21,597 bases of DNA from Rhizophagus sp. LPA8_4_AMF (Eukaryota; Glomeromycota; Glomeromycetes; Glomerales; Glomeraceae), in assembly GCA_021464525.1 (NCBI GenBank), contig JADRCO010001186.1, positions 1-21,597 on the forward strand. Direction: 5' to 3'. The position numbers and the translations under genes are program-made. This document shows positions 8,632-17,627 of the stretch, one piece after another. Positions within the stretch are counted from its first letter, which is position 1. Every line of letters starts with the position of its first letter. The notes under the pieces are model-generated. The model was given only the letters and a program-made list of their open reading frames with translations, made no database searches and was not told the origin of the DNA.

Positions 8632-8958
8632 ATGAAATAAATTTGCAGCATCCATAATAGACTTAATTGAGAAAATTTTAAATTCCAAATTAGATCTGAA
8701 AAACTGGTTTATTATTGTCATAATTAATAAGACATTTAACAGTACACTGGTTGTTGCCTCAGCCCCATGTTGTTTCTACTATATAGTTCTCAGGAATCTG
8801 ATACTTATTTGGAGGGAGTGTATCTGTGTATGTGATAAGTATTTACTAGGAGGATATGTGACTTCTTTTATAATTTTATATGAGAAACTACGTCTTGGTT
8901 ATTTAAATTTAATAATTGGATCAAGAGGATAGTTTTGGATTTCTTCTGTATCAGCCAT

Positions 8959-9940
8959 TTACATAAGAAAAGTAAAATTAATACACATAACATTTTTTTT
9001 AAGAAAAAAAAAATTTATTTCATAAAACTTAATTTGAAATCCAATCAAAACGTATAAATATTGTATTACAATAATCAAGTTTATTGACTGTCACTGTAAT
9101 TTGGTCAATAAAAATATGGGGTAATATCTCAAAAATTGGAGTTAGGGTTAAGATACGTGCATTTGTTATAAAACAAGAAGGGTTGGTAAAATTACTAGTA
9201 AATTTAAAATTTTTTCCGAAAACCTCTATTAGAAGTAAACAGGGTCCTTCTTTGCTATCTTTCTCTCTGCCTTCTTTTTATTTTCTCTCCCACTTCCTTT
9301 TTCCAAAAGGATGTATTTACTTGGGTGGCTTTATTCAGAAAACTATATTATATCACAAATTAAGCCTTCTTCTAATTTTGATTTGAACGCATTTTTGGTA
9401 TGTGTTATCGCAAATAAAGATAATTCCTATATACAAAATTAACAAATCAACAAATCACGTGACGTGTATGACCTATACTTTTTTTTGGATTCTAATTCTT
9501 ATTGGTCTAATGTTTGGCTATAGATTCTTCTACACTCAAATGTATATGATAATACCTTTAAATTTGATATGTACTTAGATTTGCAGCTCATTTTTAGATA
9601 GTTCTTTACACTATGACAGAAGAAGAACAGAGATAAATAGGCAAATTACTTTGGTATTGTTGGCTTTTTTTTTGGGTTTATTTTTCTTTTTTATATATAG
9701 ATTTTATTTTATTTTTTATTTTTATTTTTTGTTTTTTATTTTTTGTTTTTTCTTTATTTTTCGTTTTTACTATAAAATTTTCTTGAATGGGTTTGTTAAG
9801 TTTATATTTAAATCTGATTTGGGAGGTGTGGAGTTCTCTTTATTATTTTTATACTAGGTAAAGAATCCTATTTACAATAACTAACTCAATGATTATAGAT
9901 AGATTTAATATGTCTATCATATATAATAGTGAAAAAAATA
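8959..9940. other. Upstream flank of the minus ORF and T-rich DNA, no gene
   Basis: 8959-9210 is probably leader and promoter of the minus-strand ORF. 9214-9247 is the inverted partner of 1016-1048. 9240-9320 is C/T-rich (CTTTCTCTCTGCC). 9455-9465 has ATCACGTGACG. 9655-9790 is a low-complexity T-rich run with repeated TTTTATTTTT. Frames open here (for example about 100 codons from 9084) start without ATG and read as low-complexity sequence. Confidence 0.5.
9214..9247. repeat. Right arm of an 8.2-kb inverted repeat pair
   Basis: TTCCGAAAACCTCTATTAG... is the reverse complement of 1016-1048 with about five differences in 33 bases. On minus it also encodes LLLIEVF, as the left copy does on plus. 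The two arms bracket the convergent ORF pair. Confidence 0.6.
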
Positions 9941-10401
9941 ATTGGATTCGCCTAAAATCAGCATCAAATATTGATCATTTTATAATTAAATTTGAGAAAA
10001 AAATTAAAAACATTATTTCGCATTATCTTGTGATCCAGTAATTGGATTTTAATAATCCCTTATAATATTTTGTAGTGCTCAGTGTTCTCTTCAAAATAAA
10101 AAAAGTTCTTTAAAATTAGACTAGTACATCATGAGGTAAACACAAAAAACCATTTTTTTGGAGCATACTGGATGCAAAATTTGGAATCTGAAGTATACCT
10201 AAAAAAATGTTTTTAGCAATTATCTTACAATCTACCAGTTCAATTTTAAAAATCTTTTTTTTATTTTAAAGAAAATAACAAAACCTACAAAATATTATAG
10301 TGGTCATCAAAATCCAATCACTGAATCACAAGATAATGGAAAATAATGTTTCTCCCAAATTTAATTAGTAGTATAGTGCTATTTTTAGGCAAATCACGAA
10401 T
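9941..10401. mobile_element. Long foldback (MITE-like) element, about 460 bp
   Basis: The whole segment pairs with itself around a centre near 10175. The left arm has GCCTAAAATCAGCA (9950), CATTATCTTGTGATCCAGT, ATTGGATTTT, TATAATATTTTGTAG and CATTTTTTTGGAGCATACTGG. The right arm carries the complement of each in reverse order, ending TTTTAGGC at 10390. Similarity is high near CATTATCTTGTGAT and looser elsewhere, with a few indels. There is no ORF. Exact ends and any target duplication are uncertain. It resembles a non-autonomous foldback or MITE with arms of about 225 bp. Confidence 0.8.
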
Positions 10402-12480
10402 TAATAACATTACCATGTGATTAGCTGAAGGATTTCTTGGCCATGTGATTAAACTGCGTATTATTAAAGAAAATTCCTACTCTAGAAGTTGCATACAGAA
10501 GACAATAGGGTTATGTGAATTAGCAGTATACCTTTTATATTTTGGAGGATCAGTAAAAGATTATAAAATTACAGTGTAGCAGGTCTTTGGATGCCAAGTT
10601 CTTTAGACTATAGAGTAGTTCTACTAAGATGGATTATTCAATCCACAATCCTACCCATACAGGAATTAGTTTCACTAATAGTGTACATATAGTATTCACT
10701 AGAATGACAGATGGTATTATATTTAATTACATTAAATAGCTAATTTTTATTTTTCATGATTTGTAAATTACATTAATAAAGTATAACATACGCTGGAAAA
10801 AAATATTTATTTATTTAATTTAAAATTAATTCAAATATAAATTTATAAAGAAAATATAATTTAAGAGTATTATTATTTAGCTAATATTTTTGATACAAAA
10901 ATTATAAATCTTCAATTTTTTTTAAATTTTATTTTATTTTAAAAATTAAAGTTATTAAATTATTTTAATAAATATACTAAACTAAAATTAAACAATTTTT
11001 CAATACTTTAATATATATTTCAAATATATTTCAAGTATATTTAATATTTTTTAATATGAATTTAAATTATATTTTTAATATTAAATATATATAAGCATTT
11101 AAGATAATTATTTTGTTTTTATTCTTATAGAAAGCAATATTTTATTAATAAATTTAATTTTATGTTATTATAAAATATTTTTATAAAATATCTTGCAAAT
11201 ATTTCCAATAAACATAAAAAAAAATATCTAAATAAATAAAATTTTAATAAAATTATTTAAATTCTATATTAAAAATAAAAAGAAAGTATTAATAATAATT
11301 TGTATATTTAAGAAAATAATAAATATTTACCTTTATACTTATGGACTTTTGCAAAAAAAAGAAACTGATCTACCACTCAGCAATACAAAATGATTAGCAA
11401 TCCATAATTAATTTTGACAGAGATTTATATATTAAATACTATCGCTTCAGAATGGTATTGACATTAGTTTCAAAATGCATCACAACAATATAAACACTTT
11501 AAAAATTTACTAGAAAAAGGTATTAGACTACTTGGGTGTGTTTTTATAAAATTGGAAAAATCAAAATATACCAAAAAAAATAAAAAAAAATAAAAAAATT
11601 TTTTTTTGAGTTATTTTGTTGTTTTAAGAGAGAAAATATCATATACTTTTTAAAAATGTAAAAAAAACCTTGTAAAAATTATAAAATTCACAAATAATAA
11701 CCATAAAATTAACTAAAATATAAGCTGAAATGGTGAGTTCCTTCAAAGTAAACTTGTTAAATTTCTCAATGAATGATAAAAAAATTTTTTTTGTGGTTTT
11801 TTCACATTCCATATTATTGATTGATAAGTCATAGTTACATATAAGTATGACTATGTTGGACAAAATCAAAGTTGAAATATGCCAATTAACATCATTCATA
11901 TAAAAATCTGTATCAGATTTACTAATCAATTTTATATTATTGAGTGATGAATTGACAATTAATTACTATAAGACTTTTATAAGGCAATAAATATAGATTA
12001 ACAGGCATTAATATTGAATTCTTAAATCATACAATAATTTGTAAATTTATTAAGTTATAAATTCTAATAGAAAAAATTATTTCTATCAATAATATCTTAG
12101 AGTAATGCCAGCTAAAGATTTTAACATTTCTATAAATAGATTACTGAATAAAAATATCCAAAATAATAATCAATGCATAATAATAAAAATAAAATGAATA
12201 TTATAATACCACAATATTAGATTTACTTGTGAAGTAATATGATACCATCTCTTTTCCATATACCTAGAATTTTTAGTAATACACATAATTAATTTATACT
12301 GATATATTAATTTGTACTAACGCAATTAATTTTTTAAATATTTTATATTACATATAACTCATACAAATAATTTTTATTAAAAAATACTAATAGTTTTTAT
12401 TAAATAACTATTAATATTTTTGATCTTTACTATTAAGTATAAAAAAATTTACCCTTGTAAAATTAACGTATTTAAAGTTT
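10402..12480. other. Long AT-rich stretch, nothing recognisable
   Basis: 10402-10740 is of normal complexity for this window but shows no coding sense. It has a direct repeat CCATGTGATTA at about 10423 and 10441. 10790-11340 is almost pure A+T with many AATATATTT motifs. 11570-11610 is a run of A and T blocks. Apart from the weak ORF at 11639-11929, nothing can be supported. Confidence 0.5.
11639..11929 (-). CDS. Possible small hydrophobic ORF, unrecognised
   Basis: The frame is open for 96 codons. The first ATG lies at codon 11 (about 11899), giving some 86 residues beginning MNDVNWHISTLILSN. It has two hydrophobic stretches (STLILSNIVILIC and TISAYILVNFMVIIC) with a charged middle (ECEKTTKKIFLSFIEKF). 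With roughly one stop per ten codons expected at this composition, one open run of this length in the window is only mildly surprising. No intron signals, partner gene or known family could be seen. Treat it as unproven. Confidence 0.15.
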   Translation of the reverse strand: MISKSDTDFYMNDVNWHISTLILSNIVILICNYDLSINNMECEKTTKKIFLSFIEKFNKFTLKELTISAYILVNFMVIICEFYNFYKVFFTFLKSI

Positions 12481-12775
12481 AATGCTATTTATTAAAGAAA
12501 AAAAGAAAAAAGAAATATTAGTTACATTTCTACAGTAAACTTCTCTTCATAATCTTTAACCTACCTTTATTTTCACAAGAGAATTCTAATTCAAGTTTAA
12601 ATGCAAGTTTTTAAAGAAAAATAGAAAAAAAATGTCAGTGATATTTCTACTTTCTATAATAAATCCCCTCAACCTTTTAACTTACCTTTTCATAAAAGAA
12701 TTTCCAGTTAAGCTTTCTTAATAGTAGCTTATCCAGTATCTTATAAAGAGAAAAGAAATATTAGAATATTTCTTA
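12480..12775 (-). repeat. Tandem array 3: two to three exon-like units of about 120 bp, minus
   Basis: Read on minus, cores end GAAAAG|GTAAGTTAAAAGG (12681 region) and AATAAAG|GTAGGTTAAAG (12561 region), 120 bp apart. They are preceded by pyrimidine-rich runs (CTATTTTTCTTTAA, TTTCTTTTCTCTTTATAAG). The spacers contain AGAAATRT...ATATTTCT or similar, a weak hairpin before the pyrimidine tract. The organisation is the same as the plus-strand arrays at 1428-2690, with different core sequence. A third, partial unit lies near 12740. Confidence 0.6.
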
Positions 12776-12794
12776 ATTAATAAATATGATCGTA

Positions 12795-13345
12795 TATACA
12801 TGAAGCTAAAATTAAAAGCCAAAAGTCAAAATATTTCAGTTTTGAAGTCTTAAAGTCAAAGTTAGTCAAAATTACGTCATATTATATAATTTTAAATAGT
12901 TGTGAAATAGTAAAATCTTAAATTGTGATAATTCTGTTAATATCAGTTACAAATATGAAATACATATCATTTGAATCCTTTCAACAAGATGAATCAAATG
13001 GTACAAAGATCATTAAAATCTGATTACTAAATACTAAGATTATTAGCAAAATATCTAAATATTTAAGTAAAAATAGAATGGTCAATATTGATGCTATCGA
13101 TATAATCTTATTACCATTCGATTTGTCTCAATTAGAACTTTTAAATGAACTATAGATTATCAGATTCTGATTAATAAATGTCAAGATATCTTTAAAATAT
13201 ATTTACTATTAAATTTAATAATTATAGATAATTATTCAATATCTAATTCAATCATTTTGACTTTTGAAAAGCTAAAGTCACATTAATTTTAACCATTTTG
13301 ACTATTTTGAGAGTCAAAATTAACCTAATTTTAACTTTATGTATA
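12795..13345. mobile_element. Probable MITE, about 550 bp, with TATACAT ends
   Basis: TATACATGAAGCTAAAATTA (12795-12814) and the reverse complement of 13326-13345 match at 18 of 20 bases. Further in, the arms share AGTCAAAAT motifs (at least four copies, for example near 12823, 12865, 13258, 13300). A looser inverted pair AATCAAATGGTA (about 12990) and its complement (about 13115) follows. No ORF is present. I see no clear target duplication, although TATA at both ends could hide a TA. Confidence 0.55.
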
Positions 13346-13439
13346 CATTTATATATACCCGTTTTTTATTACTTCTATTTCTAATCATCATCATTTTAAA
13401 AGAAAATATTGCTTTTAAAGAAATAAAAATAAGATGGAT

Positions 13440-13985
13440 AAAAAAAAAAAGAAAAAAGAAAATAAAAATATATTAAACCTTCTGCAACTTCCTACATCCT
13501 TAAAAATCTATTAAAATCACTGTTCCAAAAGAAGAGATCATTTTTAAAGAGAAAAGAATAAGGTAAATAAAGAAAAAAATCAAAAAAAAAGAATGAAAAA
13601 AAACAAAATATATACTAACCTTCCTATCTCTTTTGCATTCTAAGAAGTCTACTAAAATTACCATTCTGAAAGAAGAGACTGTTCCTAAAGAATAAAAATA
13701 AAGCAAATAAAAAAAAATAAAAAAATAAAAATCATAAAATCAAAAAAAAAATGAAAAAATGAAAAATATACCAATTTTCCTGTTTTCTTTTGTATTTTTA
13801 GAAGTTCACTGAACTCATTATTCTAAAAGAAACAGTTCTTAAAGAAGTAAATAAAGTAAATAAAAAAAATGAAAAAAGAAATATACTAATCTTCTGCACT
13901 TCTTGCATTCTTAGAAGTCTAAATCACCATTTTGAAAGAACCATTCAGTCTGTTTTTGAAGAAACTAAAATAAAAATAAAAAATC
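13440..13985 (-). repeat. Tandem array 4: four exon-like units of 115-155 bp, minus
   Basis: Units begin near 13476, 13617, 13772 and 13887 on the plus strand with AACCTTC or AATCTTC. On minus each reads (T/C)TTTCAGAATGGTAATTTTAG...AATGCAAAAGAGATAGGAAG|GTTAGTATAT, so a core of about 48 nt is followed by a donor-like GTTAGTATAT and preceded by an AG. The spacers are A-rich on plus and pyrimidine-rich on minus. Translation of the core gives MVILVDFLECKRDRK and variants. The organisation parallels the other arrays. The short open frame spanning 13500-13706 is just this repeat read through. Confidence 0.65.
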
Positions 13986-14670
13986 AAATAATAAAATTTG
14001 ATTATTCAATTCAAGTTAATTTTTTTCTAATTTAAATCAATATTTTTTTTGAAGTGAAACAGAATAGTCTGTTATGTGTTATCTTATAATGTGATTATCA
14101 TATAATAAGTTATAATTTAATATATTAGGATAATTTAATTATGGTATATTAGCATTTTCAAAACTTGCAACCATAATTATTATGGCACATTATGTCAGGT
14201 ATATTGTCATAATTAAATTAATTCTACTGGAAAGTATACTAGCTACAGGTATTTTAAAAGTATTAGTAAAAAGTACAGTTATTTGTATTTTATTAGTGAT
14301 TGTTTTTTCATTTTCAATTGATAGAGTAAATGTCATTACAACTATAATATCAGAATTTTGCATAAAAAATTCTTATAATTTAGAAGATTTAGAAGCAATT
14401 GAATAAAAAATAAATTTCAGGTTAGACATTTTTAACTTTAATATAAGAAATATATTTATTAAAATTAAGAACAAAAAGTTTTATTAACAAAAATTAAAAA
14501 AAGAAATAAAAATTTTCATTAATGAAAAAATACTTGTTATTAAAATTGATTAGAGTGAATATTAAAATTTATAAATTATTTTGATTTCATACTAATTATT
14601 TTAATAACTAATAATTTAAAGGCTAAATTTTTGATAAATCTAATCCAATCTCTTAGAATTGAACAGGGCT
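13986..14670. other. AT-rich spacer, no supported gene
   Basis: An open frame of 74 codons from ATG 14182 (MAHYVRYIVIIKLILLES) is hydrophobic and no longer than chance would give at this composition. Nothing else is seen. Confidence 0.45.
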
Positions 14671-14671
14671 A

Positions 14672-14730
14672 TTAACTCAACTCAAATTATCTTGTTTTTT
14701 CTAAGTTTAATTTTAACTCAACTCAAATTA
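14672..14730. repeat. Short direct repeat AACTCAACTCAAATTA
   Basis: Two copies, at about 14674-14689 and 14715-14730, lie 41 bp apart just outside the 3' end of the retroposed element. The second copy is about 30 bp from its target duplication. Confidence 0.7.
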
Positions 14731-14760
14731 ATTCATTTGAAATACTAGCTATTTATTATT

Positions 14761-14771
14761 CAACTTGCAAT
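14761..14771. repeat. Target-site duplication CAACTTGCAAT, left copy
   Basis: It is identical over 11 bases to 16912-16922 and directly followed by the T tract that is the tail of the inserted element. Confidence 0.8.
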
Positions 14772-16911
14772 TTTTTTTTTTGGTTAAAGCAATGCATTTA
14801 TTAATTTGGGTAAGATCATAAGAATTACATGCAAATACTTAGAAGTTTGCTATTCAACCCACCTATTGGTCATTCCTGTTATTCACTAGAAACTCCATAT
14901 GTGTATTGTCTTACTCTATTTCTCCTACATGGATAACCAATATATATGAAACAAAGAAATTCTTAGCCTAATTAAAGTCTCATAATCTATAGAATGCAGA
15001 AATATGCTGGTAATTTTAGAATTAAAAGAAAAAAAAAAGAAAAATTCTATCTAAAGAACAAATAAAAAAAATATATATAATAAAAATAAAAATAAAAAGC
15101 TAAAATTATGCAAGTAAAAAAAAAACAGAAGTTTGTACCTAGAAATCCTAAATTACAACTATCTATACATTAGCTCAAAGGAAGCTAAGAAAATGGCTGG
15201 AGGTAAAAGCAATTTAGACTAAATAAACTTCTTTAGCATTTTCTTCAATGACTTGATCTCTGCATATAAAATCTGGCTTCTTGCTGTATTTCAACTTAGA
15301 TTGGTTAGACTTGTTAGCCAATAGTATTTTAAATTTCTTTTCTTTGTCCTTCTAATTGGTATTTAACTTCTTAGATGAAATTCTTGGTTTAATCAAATTT
15401 GCATTTGATCTAGAAGTTACAATTTTCAGCTTCTTTTTCACTTGATTAATATTTGATAGGAAAGGTTAGTATTAATTTTCCTTTATCAGTAAATGATGTT
15501 AGAGCGGCATAATGAGCCTATTTAAGTTCCTAATTTAACTATTTGATCTTCTTTTCAATTACAGAAGCAAGTATGTCTCAGAATTTGAAGAAAGAAACCA
15601 ATTTAGTTGTATCATCTGACAGTCTAACTAACTTATATACTTTTGCATTAACTTCTTGTAAAACTAAAGAGGTAGAAGTTACCATCTACAGTAAGGATAA
15701 AATACGTTATAGATACTAGAACATTAGATATCGCTACTTAAAAAAATTTTCTGCGCTTTTATTCTTCCAAATTCCATGATGCTGAAAACTATTCCACAAA
15801 AAAGTTTCCAAGAAATGCAACCTAAGTGTTACAATTAAAGGTTTGGCAAACAGTAGATAATAATTCAATTTTGATTTATACTATCAAGTACTTTTCTGCG
15901 TTTTTTGGCTGACTGAAATTGATTTTTCTTAGGAAACAAGCTCATGAAGAAGATGTTGCATTACTGGAACGTTATAGACAATGATATCACATATATATAC
16001 AAAAGCAAGACCATCTGGTTCATATCTAGTAATTACATAATTTACTTCCTATTTGCTAGTTTTGGCTGCTTTAATTCCTTTCTTTAAAGTTGTCCTTTGA
16101 TGTTAATGAGTTTGGTCTTATCAACAAATTTGGCAGGTTGTTTACCTTTAGGTAGAGTTTTATTATCATCACGTGACATGGTAGAGAAAAATGCATTTTG
16201 TTTATCTAGTATTAGAGTACTTTTTTGTTGTTTAGCTATGGCAGCAGTTTATGCCTTAGCTTTTTTTTCTTACGTTTCCTTTTTGATTTAGATATCATGA
16301 GTATAAATAAATCATCTTTGTTAACAGGAGGTGTGATAATTATTGATTAGTGCTTATTGCTATCTGCAGTTACCATACTGAGGTCAGAGTCATAGGTAGA
16401 TGAAATTGTCCTTTCAAATTTAGGATCATCATTGTTATCAATTCCTTATATTATATTATTATCAATTTTTGCATATAGGTATATAAAATAACATCTATAA
16501 TCATGTTGAAAATAATAGCTTTGATATAGCTATTATTAAGCCTGATAAGAGAAGCAGTTTTATTATAGTCTTCTATTATTACAGTATTATTATCACATAT
16601 TTTTGCTTTAATATTTCTTTCAAGTGTTTCTGTTTAGTTTTATCTACTGGTAGTTGTAAGCAAGCAAACATAAGAAGTTTATTATTATTGTAATAGATTT
16701 TTTTTAAGAGGTGTTCAGCTATAGCAAGAAATCCTGTTTTTTCATTTTTATTCAGATTCTGTAACAAAGTGGCTTACATGCAAATTTAGGATAAAAAAGA
16801 AGCTTTTGTATGGTTAAACACTTTTAGATATTTTTAATAAAGGATATTATGAAAAATAAAATATTTCTTTTCGCAAATTTATAGTTCAGAGGATCATTGA
16901 AAGAGTTTTTC
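14772..16911 (-). mobile_element. Retroposed LINE-like element with poly(A) tail and 11-bp TSD
   Basis: The element reads on minus. Its 3' end is an A11 tail (Ts at 14771-14781) and its 5' end lies against the second copy of CAACTTGCAAT at 16912-16922. The 2.14-kb body holds one decayed ORF (about 16767 to 15214) and some 430 bp of 3' non-coding sequence. Poly(A) plus an 11-bp perfect duplication is the mark of target-primed reverse transcription. No reverse transcriptase or endonuclease is present, so it is an ORF1-only or truncated copy, or a retrocopied cellular mRNA moved in trans. The intact 11-bp duplication contrasts with the decayed ORF. Confidence 0.7.
15214..16767 (-). pseudogene. 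Decayed ORF1-like gene inside the retroposed element
   Basis: The coding sense runs on minus in several frames. The parts in order are KTGFLAIAEHLLKKIYYNNN and LLMFACLQLPVDKTKQKHL (16579-16767), an acidic stretch DNNDDPKFERTISSTYDSDL (about 16420), a basic stretch KSKRKRKKKK (about 16290), LDKQNAFFSTMSRDDNKTLP (about 16190) and EVNYVITRYEPDGLAFVY with CDIIVYNVPV (about 16000). Then come SASWNLEE-x-KRR (about 15760), VYKLVRLSDDTTKLVS (about 15630) and a basic tail ending DQVIEENAKEVYLV, stop at 15214-15216. I recall this order from repeated Rhizophagus ORFs that sit near reverse transcriptase genes. The VTRYEPDG...DIIVY segment may be an RRM-like or gag-like nucleic-acid-binding domain, but that is not shown. 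There are at least six stops or frame changes. Confidence 0.6.
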
Positions 16912-16922
16912 CAACTTGCAAT
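16912..16922. repeat. Target-site duplication CAACTTGCAAT, right copy
   Basis: Exact 11-bp partner of 14761-14771, at the 5' end of the minus-strand retroposed element. Confidence 0.8.
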
Positions 16923-17010
16923 ATTTATTATAGTAGTAATATTAATTATATAATATATATAATCCATTTTCTCTAATTTGTATTCTATTATATATTTTAC
17001 TGAACTACTG

Positions 17011-17238
17011 TATATCACAGATCACAGTACCTGGATATTTTGCAAATTTCAAAAGTTTGGCCCTATATTCCCTCTATTACATGAATTTTTACTACTAATA
17101 GAAAGTGTTTAAACCTTATAAGATTATTAAGTTACTGTCACATACCACACCTAAGATATTTGTTGGATTATTTAAATAATAAAATCAATAGAGAATAGGA
17201 GGTACTATATATAGGGGAGTACTATGGCCTGTGATATA
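17011..17238. mobile_element. Small TIR element (MITE), about 228 bp
   Basis: TATATCACAGATCACAGTAC (17011-17030) and the reverse complement of 17219-17238 match at 17 of 20 bases. The inside has no ORF and carries AGGAGGTACTATATATAGGGG near the right end. TA next to both ends fits a Tc1/mariner-like target duplication, but the TATA-rich flanks make the exact border ambiguous. The inner GTAC...GGGG sequence is reminiscent of the ends of the pogo element at 5778-8312, without clear homology. Confidence 0.65.
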
Positions 17239-17627
17239 TGGTATATAAAAAAAAGAAAATTTTTTAAAAATTAAAATTACAAATTTTCAATTAATTATAC
17301 AAAAAAACTAAAGATAAAACTATTTTTTATGAACTTTTTTCTATGAATATAAATAATCAAACTGGTTATTTAGTATACTATTTACTGAAAAAAGTGATAT
17401 AGATAAACTAATTTAAAGCAAGCATATATACAAAGCAAAAATGAAAACTTTACTATTATATATGTAAATATATTATGATACCTTATAAATTTTAATTGCA
17501 ATTATTATTTATTATAATTAATGATTATTCTATTATAATTTTCTAATCTATCCTAATTTCAATTTTATACTATATTTATAATGAAAATAAAAAAAAATTA
17601 ACTTTACATATTCATTCAATATTATAA
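17239..17627. other. AT-rich spacer, nothing seen
   Basis: This is the 3' flank of the Crinkler-family fossil. It contains only AT-rich sequence with no repeat or ORF that can be supported. Confidence 0.5.

Larger units (their letters stand above)
8313..8958 (-). pseudogene. 5' part of the CPWC-motif ORF, cut off by the transposon
   Basis: The likely start is ATG 8956-8958 on minus, MADTEEIQNYPLDPIIKFK. Then come a stop and a frame change, an ETTWG...NNQCTVKCLINYDNNK segment, KSIMDAANLFH, an intron (8556-8631), KYSSQNGTKMLGIYLFGLHL, and ATNIGKRMLAKFNEYAPDL up to the insertion site in ...NPEEVLVP. The other side of the insertion picks up in the same frame with LLESIRYSVKK at 5775, so the two parts are one former gene of about 4.8 kb including the insert, or 2.2 kb without it. 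The family is as for 4200-5777. Stops inside (for example TGA in TLIR-stop-ATNIG, probably from CGA) show it was decaying independently of the insertion. Confidence 0.75.

Noticed and set aside
9084-9386. 100-codon open frame on plus
   Set aside because: Starts at TTG, not ATG. It overlaps the upstream flank and the repeat arm at 9214-9247, and the peptide shows no recognisable domain.
9651-9857. 68-codon Phe-rich frame
   Set aside because: Translation of a T-rich low-complexity run.
13500-13706. 68-codon frame on minus
   Set aside because: It is the repeat unit of tandem array 4 read through, not a separate gene.
14182-14406. 74-codon hydrophobic frame on plus from an ATG
   Set aside because: Two or so frames of this length are expected by chance in the window. 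There is no leader, intron or family support.
16165-16180. ATCACGTGAC as a regulatory E-box
   Set aside because: Lies within the decayed ORF of the retroposed element, encoding the MSRDD part, so the match is incidental.
16097-16291. 64-codon frame on plus
   Set aside because: Antisense shadow of the retroposed ORF, whose minus-strand sense is clear there.
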